NCBI RefSeq assembly: GCF_003058225.1
Contig: NZ_QBUG01000001.1
Span: 868,001 to 932,000, forward strand
DNA: 64,000 nucleotides
Direction of reading: 5' to 3'
From: Promicromonospora sp. AC04
GTDB lineage: Bacteria > Actinomycetota > Actinomycetes > Actinomycetales > Cellulomonadaceae
Under the pieces are notes generated by a model that saw only the letters and a program-made list of their open reading frames with translations, was not told where the DNA came from and searched no databases. Shown one piece after another: positions 34,739 to 45,230 of this stretch. A program made the position numbers and the translations under genes. Each line of letters starts with the position of its first letter. Position 1 is the stretch's first letter.

Positions 34739-35215
34739 TCAGCTGAGCATCTCCTTCTGGCGCATCGCCCGCTGCGCCTCCCGCATGTCCTGCTGCTCGC
34801 GCAGGGTCTGGCGCTTGTCGTACTCCTTCTTGCCGCGCGCGAGCGCGATCTCGACCTTGGCGCGGCCGTCCAGGAAGTACAGCGACAGCGGGATGAGGGT
34901 GTGCCCCTTCTCCCGGGACTTCGACTCCAGCCGCGCGATCTCCTCGCGGTGCAGCAGCAGCTTGCGCCGGCGCCGCGGCGCGTGGTTGTTCCACGTGCCC
35001 TGGAAGTACGCGGGGATGTGCACGTTCTCGAGCCACGCCTCGCCGCGGTCGATGTTGGCGTAGCCGTCCGTGAGGGACGCCCGCCCCATCCGCAGCGCCT
35101 TGACCTCGGTGCCCGACAGCACGAGCCCGGCCTCGAAGACGTCCTCGATCACGTAGTCATGACGGGCCTTCTTGTTGTTCGCCACGATCTTGCGCGGATC
35201 GTCCTTCTTGGCCAT
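34739..35215 (-). CDS. smpB: tmRNA-binding protein SmpB
   Basis: 158 residues. It binds the tRNA-like part of tmRNA and directs it to stalled ribosomes. Visible: [60 protein letters not shown] and the basic tail ending with [19 protein letters not shown] precedes the ATG. The next gene downstream is ssrA, so both partners of trans-translation sit together. A short GCCGC/GCGGC hairpin covers the smpB stop. Confidence 0.96.
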   Translation of the reverse strand: MAKKDDPRKIVANNKKARHDYVIEDVFEAGLVLSGTEVKALRMGRASLTDGYANIDRGEAWLENVHIPAYFQGTWNNHAPRRRRKLLLHREEIARLESKSREKGHTLIPLSLYFLDGRAKVEIALARGKKEYDKRQTLREQQDMREAQRAMRQKEMLS

Positions 35216-35305
35216 GGTCTCCCTCCGGGATCTGCTGGTGCGGCATACCCCGTGCGGGCAGCGCGACGCCCTAGTTTACGCGCCCCACCTGCGTGGACCA
35301 GGCTT

Positions 35306-36676
35306 TTACAGCCAGGTCATCGGGTCGACGGTCGAACCGTTGACATACACCTCGAAGTGCAGGTGGCAGGCCGTGGACGTACCGGTGGTGCCCGAGTAGC
35401 CGATCACCTGCCCCCGCGAGACCCGCTGCCCCGCCGAGACGGCGAACGAGGTGAGGTGGTTCGAGCTGGTCATCACGCTGCTCCCGCCCGACGAGTAGCC
35501 GTGGTTGATCAGCACCTGGTTGCCCAGGCCCTCGAGATAGCGCGCGTACAGCACGGTGCCGTCCGCGGCGGCCAGGATCGGCGTGCCGCAGTACGCCCGG
35601 AAGTCGGTGCCCGCGTGCAGGCGGTAGTACTGCAGCACCGGGTGGAACCGCATGCCGTACGAGGAGGTGATGACGGGGCTCGCCGTCGGATAGCTGAGGA
35701 ACGACAGGCTCCCGGCACTGCTGCCCCCACCACCGCCGGAGGAGCCGCCGTCCGAGGACCCGCCGCCCGAGGAGCTCTCCTCCGCCTCCCGCTCGGCCTG
35801 CAGCTGGGCCAGGCGCTCGTCCCGCGCCTCCTGCTTGCGGATGATCTCCTTCAGGTCGGCCTCGATGGAGCTCAGCTCCTGCTCGTTGTCCCGCATGCTC
35901 TGCAGCGCGGCGTCCTTGCGGCGCTCGATGCGCGCCTTGAGCCGCTCCTGCTCGGCGATCAGGCGCTCGATCTCCGCCTTGCGCTCCACCGCCGCCTGCT
36001 TGGCCTGCTCCTTGGACCGCACGTTCTCGTCCGCGAGGCGCTTGAGCTCCGTGACGACCTCACGGATCGCGGTCAGCCGCGCCTGCAGGTTGCGGGCGGT
36101 CGCCTCGGCGTCCTGCAGCTCGGCGAGCGTGCGCGCCTGGATCCGCGCGGCCGACGACGACACCGAGTACCCGTCGATGAACTCCTCGGTGCTCTGGGCG
36201 CCGGTCACGAGGCCGATGGTCGTGGCGTTGCCGGTACCACGGAGCTCCTCGCGGGCCATCCGCGCGATGTCGCGGCGGGCGGCATCGACCTTGCCGGAGC
36301 CGGCCTGGAGCAGCTGGGTGACCTGCGCCTCTTCCAGCTGCGCGTCGGCCAGCCGCTGGGCGAGGATCGCCGCTTCTCGCTCGGCCCGCTCCAGCTCGGC
36401 CTCGGCGACGGCCAGCTCGGCCTCCGCCACGGGCAGGCGGCCCTCGACCTGGTTCAGCTCGAGCACCGCGTCGGCGAGCTGGGTGTCCGTGTGCTCCAGC
36501 TCGGCCTCGAGGCTCTCGCGCTCGTCCTCCTTGGCCTCCTGCTGGCGTTCCGCGGCGGCACGACGGTCGTCGAGGTCGTCCGCGAAGCCGGCGGTCGAGC
36601 CGCCCAGCAGGAGCACGATCGCGAGCGCGGCGGCGAGCGGGCCGCGAACCCTGGGGACGCTTCGGGGAGTGGACAT
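35306..36676 (-). CDS. M23 peptidoglycan hydrolase with coiled coil (FtsEX partner)
   Basis: 456 residues. Signal peptide (cleavage near GFADD, about residue 33), a long coiled coil of roughly 230 residues, a Ser/Gly linker (begins SSSGGGSSDGGSSGGGGGSS) and a C-terminal LytM/M23 domain. The zinc and catalytic residues are intact: HAGTDF (HxxxD) and CHLHFEV (HxH). Its ATG overlaps the ftsX stop by one base (TGATG). By analogy with EnvC, PcsB and RipC, FtsEX should switch it on at division through the coiled coil; unlike EnvC it keeps a complete LytM site, so it is probably itself the hydrolase. Confidence 0.9.
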   Translation of the reverse strand: MSTPRSVPRVRGPLAAALAIVLLLGGSTAGFADDLDDRRAAAERQQEAKEDERESLEAELEHTDTQLADAVLELNQVEGRLPVAEAELAVAEAELERAEREAAILAQRLADAQLEEAQVTQLLQAGSGKVDAARRDIARMAREELRGTGNATTIGLVTGAQSTEEFIDGYSVSSSAARIQARTLAELQDAEATARNLQARLTAIREVVTELKRLADENVRSKEQAKQAAVERKAEIERLIAEQERLKARIERRKDAALQSMRDNEQELSSIEADLKEIIRKQEARDERLAQLQAEREAEESSSGGGSSDGGSSGGGGGSSAGSLSFLSYPTASPVITSSYGMRFHPVLQYYRLHAGTDFRAYCGTPILAAADGTVLYARYLEGLGNQVLINHGYSSGGSSVMTSSNHLTSFAVSAGQRVSRGQVIGYSGTTGTSTACHLHFEVYVNGSTVDPMTWL

Positions 36677-37587
36677 CAGATCCTCGTGTACCGGTTCAGG
36701 GTGAAGAAGGACGAGAGGGCGGCCAGGGCGACGGCCATGATCACGAGCAGCGGCGCGACGCGGAGCACGTCGACCTCCGACACGTAGGCGACCCAGTCGA
36801 CCGACCGTTCGAGCCAGTCGCTGACCATGAACCGCACCGCGAGCCACAGCCCGCCCCCGGCGAGCAGCGAGCCCAGCACTGCCGCCAGCGCGCCCTCCAG
36901 CAGGAAGGGCAGCTGGATGAACAGGTTGGACGCGCCGACCAGGCGCATGATCTCCGTCTCCTTGCGCCGGGAGACGGCGCTCAGCCGGATGGTGGTGGTG
37001 ATCAGCAGCACCGCGGCCAGGAGCATGACGCCGGCCAGCCCGGCCGCGAGCAGGGTGGCGACGTTGAGCGTGCGGAACAGCGGCTCGAAGACGGCCCGCT
37101 GGTCCTCGACGATCTCCACGCCGTCGCGCCCGGACAGGACGTCGCTCACGACGGCGAACTGCTCGGCGTCGGTCAGCTTGAGGCGCAGCGAAGCCTGCAT
37201 GTCCTCCTCGGTGAGCTGCGTGCCCTGGTAGCCGTCCGGGTAGCGCTCGCTGAAGGCGTCGAACGCCTGCTGCTTCGACTCGAAGTAGACCTTGCTGACC
37301 TCGCTGGACAGCTCGGTGTCGATGACCTGCCGCACCGTGTCGATCTGCTTTTCGGTAGCTTCGCCCGCGGCGCACGTCGGCTCCATCGAGCCCTGCGGGC
37401 AGAGGAAGACGGACACCTCCACGAGGTCGTACCAGTCGTCCTTGAGCTTGCCGATCTGCGCCTGCAGCAGGGCGGCCGCGCCGACGAACGTCAGCGACAC
37501 GAACGTCACGAGCACCACCGCCACGACCATGGTGGTGTTCCGGCGCAGGCCGGAGAGGACCTCGCCCAGCACGAACTGGAGGCGCAC
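36676..37587 (-). CDS. ftsX: Cell-division protein FtsX
   Basis: 303 residues. One N-terminal span (VVAVVLVTFVSLTFVGAAAL), a large extracellular domain with a cysteine pair (VFLCPQGSMEPTCAAG), and three C-terminal spans, the FtsX layout. With FtsE it couples cytokinesis to wall hydrolysis. It ends overlapping the M23 gene and begins 2 bases after the ftsE stop. Confidence 0.94.
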   Translation of the reverse strand: MRLQFVLGEVLSGLRRNTTMVVAVVLVTFVSLTFVGAAALLQAQIGKLKDDWYDLVEVSVFLCPQGSMEPTCAAGEATEKQIDTVRQVIDTELSSEVSKVYFESKQQAFDAFSERYPDGYQGTQLTEEDMQASLRLKLTDAEQFAVVSDVLSGRDGVEIVEDQRAVFEPLFRTLNVATLLAAGLAGVMLLAAVLLITTTIRLSAVSRRKETEIMRLVGASNLFIQLPFLLEGALAAVLGSLLAGGGLWLAVRFMVSDWLERSVDWVAYVSEVDVLRVAPLLVIMAVALAALSSFFTLNRYTRI

Positions 37588-37589
37588 GG

Positions 37590-38366
37590 TCAGGCCCCCC
37601 GCACCGTCTGGACCGGCGCGCGGGTACCGCTGCCCGGGGCGTCGAGCACGGGCGACGCGCCGACCTCGGGCAGGATCGCCTCGCGCTCGCCGTAGCCGCC
37701 GCGGGCCTCGTCACGGACGACGACGCCGTCGGACAGCTCGACGACGCGGCGGCGCATCTCGTTGACTATCTCGTCGTCGTGCGTGGCCATGACGACCGTG
37801 GTGCCGGTGCGGTTGATGCGGTCCAGCAGGCGCATGATGCCCAGCGAGGTGGTGGGGTCGAGGTTGCCCGTGGGCTCGTCGGCCAGGAGGATCTGCGGCC
37901 GGTTGACGATGGCGCGCGCGATAGCGGCGCGCTGCTGCTCACCGCCGGAGAGCTCGGTGGGCATGCGCTTGCCCTTGCCCGCCAGGCCGACCATGTCGAG
38001 GACCTCGGGCACGGTGTCCCGGATGACGTGCCGCGGCTTGCCGATCACCTGCAGGGCGAACGCCACGTTCTCGTGGACGGTCTTGTTCTGCAGCAGCCGG
38101 AAGTCCTGGAACACGACGCCGAGCTGGCGGCGCAGCGTGGGCACGCGCCAGCCGGAGAGGTTCGCGACGTCCCGGCCCGCGACGTAGACGCGGCCGCGCG
38201 TGGGCCGCTGCTCGCGCAGCACCAGCGAAAGGAAGGTCGACTTGCCCGAGCCCGAGGCCCCCACGAGGAAGACGAACTCGCCACGCTCGACGTCCACGGA
38301 GACCTGGTCGAGGGCAGGCCGTGCGCCGCGCGCATAGACCTTCGACACGTTCTCGAACCTGATCAC
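37590..38366 (-). CDS. ftsE: Cell-division ATPase FtsE
   Basis: 258 residues. Walker [13 protein letters not shown]-loop [19 protein letters not shown], signature [19 protein letters not shown], Walker [14 protein letters not shown] and H-loop [11 protein letters not shown] are complete. The last about 40 residues are an extra tail beyond the usual 225-residue enzyme. GTG at 38366 has TAGGGT 7 bases upstream, so the ftsE-ftsX-M23 operon is probably transcribed leaderless. Confidence 0.95.
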   Translation of the reverse strand: MIRFENVSKVYARGARPALDQVSVDVERGEFVFLVGASGSGKSTFLSLVLREQRPTRGRVYVAGRDVANLSGWRVPTLRRQLGVVFQDFRLLQNKTVHENVAFALQVIGKPRHVIRDTVPEVLDMVGLAGKGKRMPTELSGGEQQRAAIARAIVNRPQILLADEPTGNLDPTTSLGIMRLLDRINRTGTTVVMATHDDEIVNEMRRRVVELSDGVVVRDEARGGYGEREAILPEVGASPVLDAPGSGTRAPVQTVRGA

Positions 38367-38373
38367 GAGCCCG

Positions 38374-38379
38374 ACCCTA
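38374..38379 (-). promoter_or_regulatory. -10 box of the ftsEX operon (leaderless)
   Basis: TAGGGT on the minus strand, 7 bases before the GTG at 38366. Confidence 0.55.
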
Positions 38380-38394
38380 GGTGGGAGATCGGGT

Positions 38395-38415
38395 GGCGTG
38401 TCGGGGAGACACGCC
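38395..38415 (-). terminator. prfB terminator
   Basis: GGCGTGTC (38395-38402) and GACACGCC (38408-38415) form a perfect 8-bp stem with loop GGGGA, 90 bases past the prfB stop and before the ftsE promoter. Confidence 0.65.
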
Positions 38416-38504
38416 GACGGCGGTCACCCTGTCGCGGGCTAACCGCGCGCCATACCGGTCATATCATCCCGCAAACCGCAATTCGCTCGGTGCCGTGGGC
38501 GGCG

Positions 38505-39614
38505 TCAGCTCGACGAGCCGCCGCGACGCCAGCGGATGCCGGCCTCGATGAAGTCGTCGATGGCGCCGTCGAACACAGCCTGCGGGTTGCCCGACTCGTG
38601 CTCCGTGCGCAGGTCCTTGACCATCTGGTACGGCTGCAGCACGTAGGAGCGCATCTGGTCGCCCCAGCTGGCCTTGATGTCGCCGGCCATCTCCTTCTTC
38701 TTCGCGGCCTCCTCCGCCTTGCGCAGCAGGAGCAGGCGCGACTGGAGCACGCGGTAGGCGGCGGCGCGGTTCTGGATCTGGGACTTCTCGTTCTGCATCG
38801 CGACGACGACGCCGGTGGGGATGTGCGTCATGCGCACCGCGGAGTCCGTGGTGTTGACGGACTGGCCACCCGGGCCCGAGGAGCGGTAGACGTCGATCTT
38901 GAGCTCCGACTCCGGGATGTCGATGTGGTCCGTCTGCTCGATCAGCGGGATCACCTCGACCGCCGCGAACGACGTCTGCCGGCGGCCCTGGTTGTCGAAC
39001 GGCGAGATGCGCACCAGCCGGTGCGTGCCCGCCTCGACGGACAGGTTCCCGAACGCGTACGGGACGTTGACCTCGAACGTCGCCGACTTGAGGCCCGCCT
39101 CCTCCGCGTAGGAGGTGTCGCCCACCTTGGTGGGGTAACCGTGGCGCTCGGCCCAGCGCAGGTACATGCGCATCAGCATCTCGGCGAAGTCGGCGGCGTC
39201 CACGCCGCCCGCGCCCGCACGGATCGTCACGACGGCCTCGCGGGCGTCGTACTGACCGTTCAGCAGGGTACGCACCTCGAGCGCCGCGAGGTCCTTGCGG
39301 ATCTTGGCGATCTCTTCTTCGGCCTCGGTGAGCGAGTCGGCGTCGTCCATCTCGACGCCGAGCTCGACGAGCGTCTCGGTGTCGTCGATGCGGGCGGCCA
39401 GCTTCTCCACCCGGTCGAGCTCCGACTGCGCCGCCGACAGCGCGGAGGACACCCGCTGGCCTTCCTCGGGGTCGTCCCACAGGTTGGGGGCCGACGCCTG
39501 CTCGGAGAGCTCCGCGATCTTCGCCTGCAGGGCGGTGGGGTCGCTCACGGCCTCGATGGACTCGAGGGTGGCGCGGAGCGCCTTGATCTCTGCGGGGAAG
39601 TCGTTGGTTGCCAC
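38505..39614 (-). CDS. prfB: Peptide chain release factor 2
   Basis: 369 residues. Class I release factor for UGA/UAA. The stop-recognition region ([19 protein letters not shown]) and the catalytic GGQ ([20 protein letters not shown]) are present. The gene is one continuous frame, with no internal UGA frameshift site of the kind found in many bacteria. The start is placed at GTG 39614 ([17 protein letters not shown]); a TTG at 39623 is in frame. TAACCT 8 bases before the GTG could be a leaderless -10 box. Upstream of ftsEX, as in other actinobacteria. Confidence 0.93.
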   Translation of the reverse strand: MATNDFPAEIKALRATLESIEAVSDPTALQAKIAELSEQASAPNLWDDPEEGQRVSSALSAAQSELDRVEKLAARIDDTETLVELGVEMDDADSLTEAEEEIAKIRKDLAALEVRTLLNGQYDAREAVVTIRAGAGGVDAADFAEMLMRMYLRWAERHGYPTKVGDTSYAEEAGLKSATFEVNVPYAFGNLSVEAGTHRLVRISPFDNQGRRQTSFAAVEVIPLIEQTDHIDIPESELKIDVYRSSGPGGQSVNTTDSAVRMTHIPTGVVVAMQNEKSQIQNRAAAYRVLQSRLLLLRKAEEAAKKKEMAGDIKASWGDQMRSYVLQPYQMVKDLRTEHESGNPQAVFDGAIDDFIEAGIRWRRGGSSS

Positions 39615-39671
39615 GATGTTCAAGGTTACCCGCGCCTGTCGGTGCCTGACGCCGGAAATTCCGACGCCGGC

Positions 39672-40085
39672 TCAGTTGGCCTCGGGCTCCGGCAGCTCGC
39701 GGCCGAACATCTGCGCCGTCGCGCGAGCGCTCGGGGTGCCTGCGTCGACGTCGGCCCCGTGCTCGATCAGCACCCGGATCACGTCGGCCTCGTCCTTGAA
39801 GACGGCCCCCGCGAGCGGCGCCTGGTTCTTGCTGTTCAGCCGGTTCACGTCCGCGCCGCGCTCGGCGAGACCCGCCACCAGCTCGGCGTGCCCGTGGTAG
39901 GCGGCGAGCATCAGCAGCGTGTTGTCCGACTCGTCGGCCAGGTCGACCGGCAGGTTCGCGTCCACCAGGTCCAGCAGCACGTCCGCACCCTGCCGGGCGA
40001 GGTCGAAGATCTGCTGGGGCTCGAGGCGCACGCCTTCCCGCTCCTGGTCGTTCAGGTGCTGCTGGTTCATGTCCGGCTCGCTCAT
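39672..40085 (-). CDS. Ankyrin-repeat protein
   Basis: 137 residues with about three ankyrin repeats: DNTLLMLAAYHGHAELVAGL followed by ERGADVNRLNSKNQAPLAGA, then VFKDEADVIRVLIEHGADVD. No signal or membrane segment, so a cytosolic protein-binding role is likely. TAGGTT lies 6 bases before the ATG at 40085, favouring that start over the GTG at 40091. No partner gene is evident. Confidence 0.83.
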   Translation of the reverse strand: MSEPDMNQQHLNDQEREGVRLEPQQIFDLARQGADVLLDLVDANLPVDLADESDNTLLMLAAYHGHAELVAGLAERGADVNRLNSKNQAPLAGAVFKDEADVIRVLIEHGADVDAGTPSARATAQMFGRELPEPEAN

Positions 40086-40091
40086 GTCCAC

Positions 40092-40097
40092 AACCTA
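40092..40097 (-). promoter_or_regulatory. -10 box of the ankyrin gene (leaderless)
   Basis: TAGGTT on the minus strand, 6 bases before the ATG at 40085. Confidence 0.5.
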
Positions 40098-40104
40098 ACC
40101 CGGC

Positions 40105-40596
40105 TCACCATGCCCGCGCCGTGGACGACGCCGACACCGCGATCCCGCCGCCGAACGCGTCGGTGAACCAGCGCAGCAGCGGCGGCCGGGACACGCCCGA
40201 CAGCGTCACCCGCGCCGACCGCCCGTCCGGCGACGACGCCTCGGTCACCCCCACGGGCAGCCCCGGCGGGTGCTCAGCGAGGTACTGCTCGACGGCGGCG
40301 CGCACCCCGGCGTCGGACAGGGTTAGCGCGGCGCCGTCGGCGGGCGCGCCGACACCCGTGTAGAAGGCGTCCGGGGACATCGCGTCCGCGGCGTCGGCCG
40401 CGGCGAGATCCGCGACGTCGTAGAGCGCCTTGCGGTCCAGGTGGACCGCGCTCGCGGAGGCGACCACCGCGACGAGCATCAGAGTGAACGCGACGAAGGC
40501 CGAGGTCAGCAGCATGATCCGGCCGCCCTCCCGGTCTCCGGCGGGCTTCCGCCCGCGCCACGTCCGATCGTCGCGGGTAATGCGGGTGCCCTCCAT
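40105..40596 (-). CDS. Tad-locus secreted/pilus-assembly protein (Rv3654c/TadG-like)
   Basis: 163 residues. A polar N terminus (EGTRITRDDRTWRGRKPAGD), then GGRIMLLTSAFVAFTLMLVA, one membrane helix as in TadG-like N-terminal domains, then VHLDRKALYDVADLAAADAA and a C-terminal domain ending near GGGIAVSASS. This is the pattern of the last gene of actinobacterial Tad loci. Here it is cut off from the other Tad genes by the plus-strand xylanase gene. ATG 40605 (MRGMEG) is an alternative start. Confidence 0.7.
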   Translation of the reverse strand: MEGTRITRDDRTWRGRKPAGDREGGRIMLLTSAFVAFTLMLVAVVASASAVHLDRKALYDVADLAAADAADAMSPDAFYTGVGAPADGAALTLSDAGVRAAVEQYLAEHPPGLPVGVTEASSPDGRSARVTLSGVSRPPLLRWFTDAFGGGIAVSASSTARAW

Positions 40597-40705
40597 GCCC
40601 CTCATTCTGCGGTGGGCCACCGCCTCGCGCACGAGGCGGTGGCGGCCTGTGGACGAAACCCCGCCCGCCGTCCCGGTCCGGCGCCCCGACGCGGCGGCCT
40701 GGGAG

Positions 40706-40720
40706 CCTAAACGGTTAAGG
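40706..40720. promoter_or_regulatory. LacI-type operator, site 1
   Basis: CCTAAACGGTTAAGG is a 15-bp palindrome about a central G with a single mismatched pair. Located upstream of the xylanase -35 box. Confidence 0.6.
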
Positions 40721-40733
40721 CCGATGACCTCGT

Positions 40734-40748
40734 AGAAAACGTTTAGCA
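40734..40748. promoter_or_regulatory. LacI-type operator, site 2
   Basis: The core AAACGTTT (40737-40744) is a perfect palindrome. Read on the minus strand the site is GCTAAACGTTTTC, sharing CTAAACG with site 1, 31 bases away. Confidence 0.5.
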
Positions 40749-40755
40749 GAATCTC

Positions 40756-42151
<1,396 letters not shown>

Positions 42152-42172
42152 CGGGCTGACCTGCCAGACGAA

Positions 42173-42212
42173 GGCGGCGGTCCGCACCTTCCGGAACGTG
42201 CGGACCGCCGCC
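42173..42212 (+). terminator. Xylanase terminator
   Basis: GGCGGCGGTCCGCAC (42173-42187) and GTGCGGACCGCCGCC (42198-42212) form a perfect 15-bp stem with a 10-base loop, 22 bases after the stop. It may also stop transcription from the Tad genes on the other strand. Confidence 0.85.
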
Positions 42213-42277
42213 GTCGTACCTCTGGCCAGGGCGTCAGCAGGATGCCCTGGTCGACCCCGACCGCTACCCGGTATCGC

Positions 42278-42856
42278 TCACGGCCGGGCCTCCGTGTACT
42301 CGTCCACCGTTCCGCCGCGAGCCGCCTCGACGGGAACGGACAGCGGCACCCAGCCCCGCACGGCATCGGGCACCAGCGGCAGGGGCACCTCGACCCGCAC
42401 GACGGCGCCCACGGCGCCGCCCGGCGTCAGACACGGGGAGGCCGAGCACTCCAGGGTGAGCGCGCCGGCGTCGCGCGCGAAGCCCTGGTCCGTCAGGGCG
42501 ATCCCCAACGCGGCCTCAGCGCGGGCAGTGCCCGCCGCCGCCGACTCGGCGGTGACCATCGCACGGACGGCCTCCCGCGCCGCGCCCTCGGCGGCGAACG
42601 CGCCGGCCTGCACGCGCCCGAGCGTCACCACGAGGTAGACGAGCGGGATGAGCAGGATCAGCGCGACGCCGAGGAACTCGACCATCGCGGAACCCTGCTC
42701 GCCGGCCGGGACCGGGGTGCGCCGAGCGCACCTCGCCGCTCCGTGAGGCAAGGCCAACGGACCGGAGGGAGTTACCCGGGGGGAGCACTGTTCGCTCTGC
42801 GTAACCCTCCCGGAAGGGGAACCACCGACTCCCGAGTCACGGCCCGCCGTGCTCAC
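42278..42856 (-). CDS. TadE-like pilus assembly protein
   Basis: 192 residues. After a 54-residue polar stretch comes GEQGSAMVEFLGVALILLIP, a type IV pseudopilin-like helix with cleavage expected after the Gly of QG/SAMVEF, then VQAGAFAAEGAAREAVRAMV as in TadE proteins, and a C-terminal domain with one CSASPC pair. GTG at 42856 overlaps the upstream tadE stop by four bases (GTGA). The N-terminal leader is unusually long for a prepilin-like protein. Confidence 0.75.
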   Translation of the reverse strand: MSTAGRDSGVGGSPSGRVTQSEQCSPRVTPSGPLALPHGAARCARRTPVPAGEQGSAMVEFLGVALILLIPLVYLVVTLGRVQAGAFAAEGAAREAVRAMVTAESAAAGTARAEAALGIALTDQGFARDAGALTLECSASPCLTPGGAVGAVVRVEVPLPLVPDAVRGWVPLSVPVEAARGGTVDEYTEARP

Positions 42857-43233
42857 TGTTCCTCCAGGGCGTGGCCCCGCACCGTCAGCGTGCCGCCCGG
42901 CCCGAGCAACCCGACGACGGGCAGCGGCGTGCGGACCGTCACCTCGGTGACCGCGGCGCCGTCGCGCGTTGCGTGGCCTGCAGTGACGAAGCGGGCGTAG
43001 TCGCCGGTAAGGGCCTGGGCGAGCAGCGCCCGGGTGCGGGCTACACCGTCGGCCGGGGTCCGGTCGGCGCGGGCCGCCACCCGGGCGCCCTCGGCCGCCG
43101 CGTCGATCGCGAGGGACCGCACGTGCACCGCGAGCGCCACCTGGACCACACCGAGCAGGAGCGCCAGGACCAGCACGGACACCAGGAGGAACTCGACCGC
43201 GGCGGAGCCGTGCTCCGGCCGGCCAGGACTCAC
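42853..43233 (-). CDS. tadE: TadE-family pilus assembly protein
   Basis: 126 residues. A short leader EHGSAAVEFLLVSVLVLALL (cleavage G/SAAVEF) and AIDAAAEGARVAARADRTPA are typical of TadE. These minor pseudopilins help assemble Flp pili at the membrane. GTG at 43233 overlaps the small upstream gene by four bases. Confidence 0.8.
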   Translation of the reverse strand: MSPGRPEHGSAAVEFLLVSVLVLALLLGVVQVALAVHVRSLAIDAAAEGARVAARADRTPADGVARTRALLAQALTGDYARFVTAGHATRDGAAVTEVTVRTPLPVVGLLGPGGTLTVRGHALEEQ

Positions 43234-43418
43234 CCGTGGCCCGTGACGCTGGCGATCGCCTGGCGGAACGCGTCCTCGAGCAGCGGGCCGGCCACCGCCC
43301 AGAGCGCGACCACCAGTCCGGCGGTCATCAGCGTCACCAGCACCCAGCCGGGCACGTCGCCCCGGTCGTCGTCCGGTTCGGAGCCGTACTCGCGGCCGGG
43401 CTCACAGTCGTCGCGCAT
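43230..43418 (-). CDS. Small Flp-locus membrane peptide
   Basis: 62 residues. A very acidic N-terminal half (EPGREYGSEPDDDRGD), one hydrophobic helix (VPGWVLVTLMTAGLVVALWA) and an amphipathic end (LEDAFRQAIASVTGHG). Position, size and the helix match the Flp pilin slot between tadC and tadE, but the expected Flp motif (a Glu five residues into the helix after a Gly) is not clear. ATG at 43418 is preceded by AAAGGAAG. Confidence 0.65.
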   Translation of the reverse strand: MRDDCEPGREYGSEPDDDRGDVPGWVLVTLMTAGLVVALWAVAGPLLEDAFRQAIASVTGHG

Positions 43419-43458
43419 GGCGCTTCCTTTCGTTGGCGGACCCGTTCGAGAAGTCACG

Positions 43459-44376
43459 TCAGAGCCCGATCCGCAGGGTGGCCAGGCTGGGGAAAACAGC
43501 GAAGACGACGGTCACCGGGAGCACCAGGAACACCACCGGGACCATCATCAGGATCTCCTTGCGGCCGCCCGCCTCCAGGAGCGACCGGCGGCCGGCCTCG
43601 CGCACGTCGTGGGCCTGGGCACGCAGCACGTCCGCCAGGGGTGTGCCGCGTTCCAGCGCGACGACCACGCCCTCGGCGAACCGCGCCAGCGGCGGCAGGC
43701 CGGACCGGTCCGCGAGCGCGGTGAGGGCGGCGGCCACGGTCGCGCCGGCGCGTACCTCGGCGACCATGCGCCGGATCTCGGCGGCGAGCTCGCCGCGCGC
43801 CGTCGAGGCCACGCGTTCGAGGGCCGCCGCCGGGCTCTCCCCTGCCGCCACGGCCAGGGCGAGCAGCTCCGCGATGGTGGGCAGCTCGGCGAGCAGCCGC
43901 TCCTCGCGCCGCCGGACGCGCACCGTGAGGGCCTGGTCGCACGCCACGTAGCCGCACCCGCCCGCTACGACGACGAGCGCCACCAGCGGGACGACCGCCG
44001 CCCCGCGGGTCGCCGCGAGCAGCAGCGCGAGGCCGAGGCCCACTGCCAGGCCGGCCACCGTCCACACGACCTGCCGGGCCCGGAAGTGGTCCACCGACTC
44101 GGTGGAGCCGGCGCGGTCGAGCCTTCGGCGCACCTCCTCGCGGGGCGAGCCGAACCGCTCGAGGCGCGCGCCGACGTCGTGCAGGCCGAGGAGGCGGACC
44201 ACCGCCGAGGTGCGGCTGACCTCGCGCAGGAGCGTCGAGGTCGCGTCGCGGGGGCGCAGGTAGGGCGCGAGCCGCTCGTCGAGGGTGACGGCGCGCGCCC
44301 GCAGGCGGGACAGCACGATCAGGACCCCCAGCGCGAAGCCGAGGCCCGCAAGCGCTCCCGCCGCCCAGCCCGTCAC
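43459..44376 (-). CDS. tadC: Tad secretion platform protein TadC
   Basis: 305 residues. GspF-like inner-membrane protein with spans at each end and in the middle; the cytoplasmic domain has LAELPTIAELLALAVAAGES and GTPLADVLRAQAHDVREAGR. It forms the pilus platform with TadB. GTG at 44376 overlaps the tadB stop by four bases. Confidence 0.88.
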   Translation of the reverse strand: MTGWAAGALAGLGFALGVLIVLSRLRARAVTLDERLAPYLRPRDATSTLLREVSRTSAVVRLLGLHDVGARLERFGSPREEVRRRLDRAGSTESVDHFRARQVVWTVAGLAVGLGLALLLAATRGAAVVPLVALVVVAGGCGYVACDQALTVRVRRREERLLAELPTIAELLALAVAAGESPAAALERVASTARGELAAEIRRMVAEVRAGATVAAALTALADRSGLPPLARFAEGVVVALERGTPLADVLRAQAHDVREAGRRSLLEAGGRKEILMMVPVVFLVLPVTVVFAVFPSLATLRIGL

Positions 44377-45230
44377 CGCAGCACCCTGCGCTCCGCGGGC
44401 AGCCGCCCGATCCGCAGCATCGCGCGATAGGCGACCAGGGCGCAGAGCCCGCCGGTGACGAGCACAGTGATCCCGGCGGGCGAGTCGTAGGCGCTGGCAG
44501 TCTCGGGCCGGGTGGAGAGCAGCGCGAGCACCACCCAGGGTCCGGCGACCGCCACGCGGGCGCCGTTGACGGTCCAGCTCTGCCGCGCCTCGAGCTCGCC
44601 ACGGGTCGCGGCGTCCTCCCGCAGGAACCCGCTGAGGGTCCGCAGGAGCCGGCCCAGGTCCTGGCCGCCGACCTCCTGGGTGAGGCGCAGGGCCTCGATG
44701 ATGCGGTCGGCCACCGGGTCGGCGAGGCGCTCCTTGAGCGCGTCGAGCGAGTCCCCGAACCGGCCGCCGGCCCGGTAGTCGTGGGCGAAGCGACCGAACG
44801 GCTCGCGCAGCTCGACCGGGCCGCGGTGCGCCAGCTGCGCCACCGCCTCGGGCAGCGACAGCCCGGCCCGCACCCCGGAGGCGAGGTGGTCCACCACCTC
44901 GGGCCACACCTCCCGCAGCGCACGACGGCGGCGGCGCGCCCGCGCGCGGACCAGCACCACCGGTCCGGGCGCGGCCAGCACCGCGAAGCATGCGGCGATG
45001 ACGGGCGAGCGGGTCAGGGCCAGCGCGACGAGCAGGGTCACGACGCCGAGGGCCACGCAGGCGCCCACGAGCATCGCGGGCGTGACGGAGGGCGCCCCGG
45101 CCTGCGTCAGCAGGTCCCTGGTCCGCAGCTGCCAGGTCACCCGGCCGGCGGGGCGCGGCGTCGGAGTCCAGAACGACCACCACACGCAGAACAGGCCCGC
45201 GCCCAGGAGCAGGCCGACCACCACCCCCAT
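44373..45230 (-). CDS. tadB: Tad secretion platform protein TadB
   Basis: 285 residues. N-terminal span, two spans about 50-95, a GspF domain (VWPEVVDHLASGVRAGLSLP and RLTQEVGGQDLGRLLRTLSG) and a C-terminal span pair. The ATG at 45230 overlaps the tadA stop by one base (TGATG), so tadA, tadB and tadC are coupled. Confidence 0.88.
   Translation of the reverse strand: MGVVVGLLLGAGLFCVWWSFWTPTPRPAGRVTWQLRTRDLLTQAGAPSVTPAMLVGACVALGVVTLLVALALTRSPVIAACFAVLAAPGPVVLVRARARRRRRALREVWPEVVDHLASGVRAGLSLPEAVAQLAHRGPVELREPFGRFAHDYRAGGRFGDSLDALKERLADPVADRIIEALRLTQEVGGQDLGRLLRTLSGFLREDAATRGELEARQSWTVNGARVAVAGPWVVLALLSTRPETASAYDSPAGITVLVTGGLCALVAYRAMLRIGRLPAERRVLR

Noticed and set aside
38505-39623. Programmed frameshift in prfB
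   Set aside because: The gene is a single uninterrupted frame with no internal UGA or slippery site near the N terminus.
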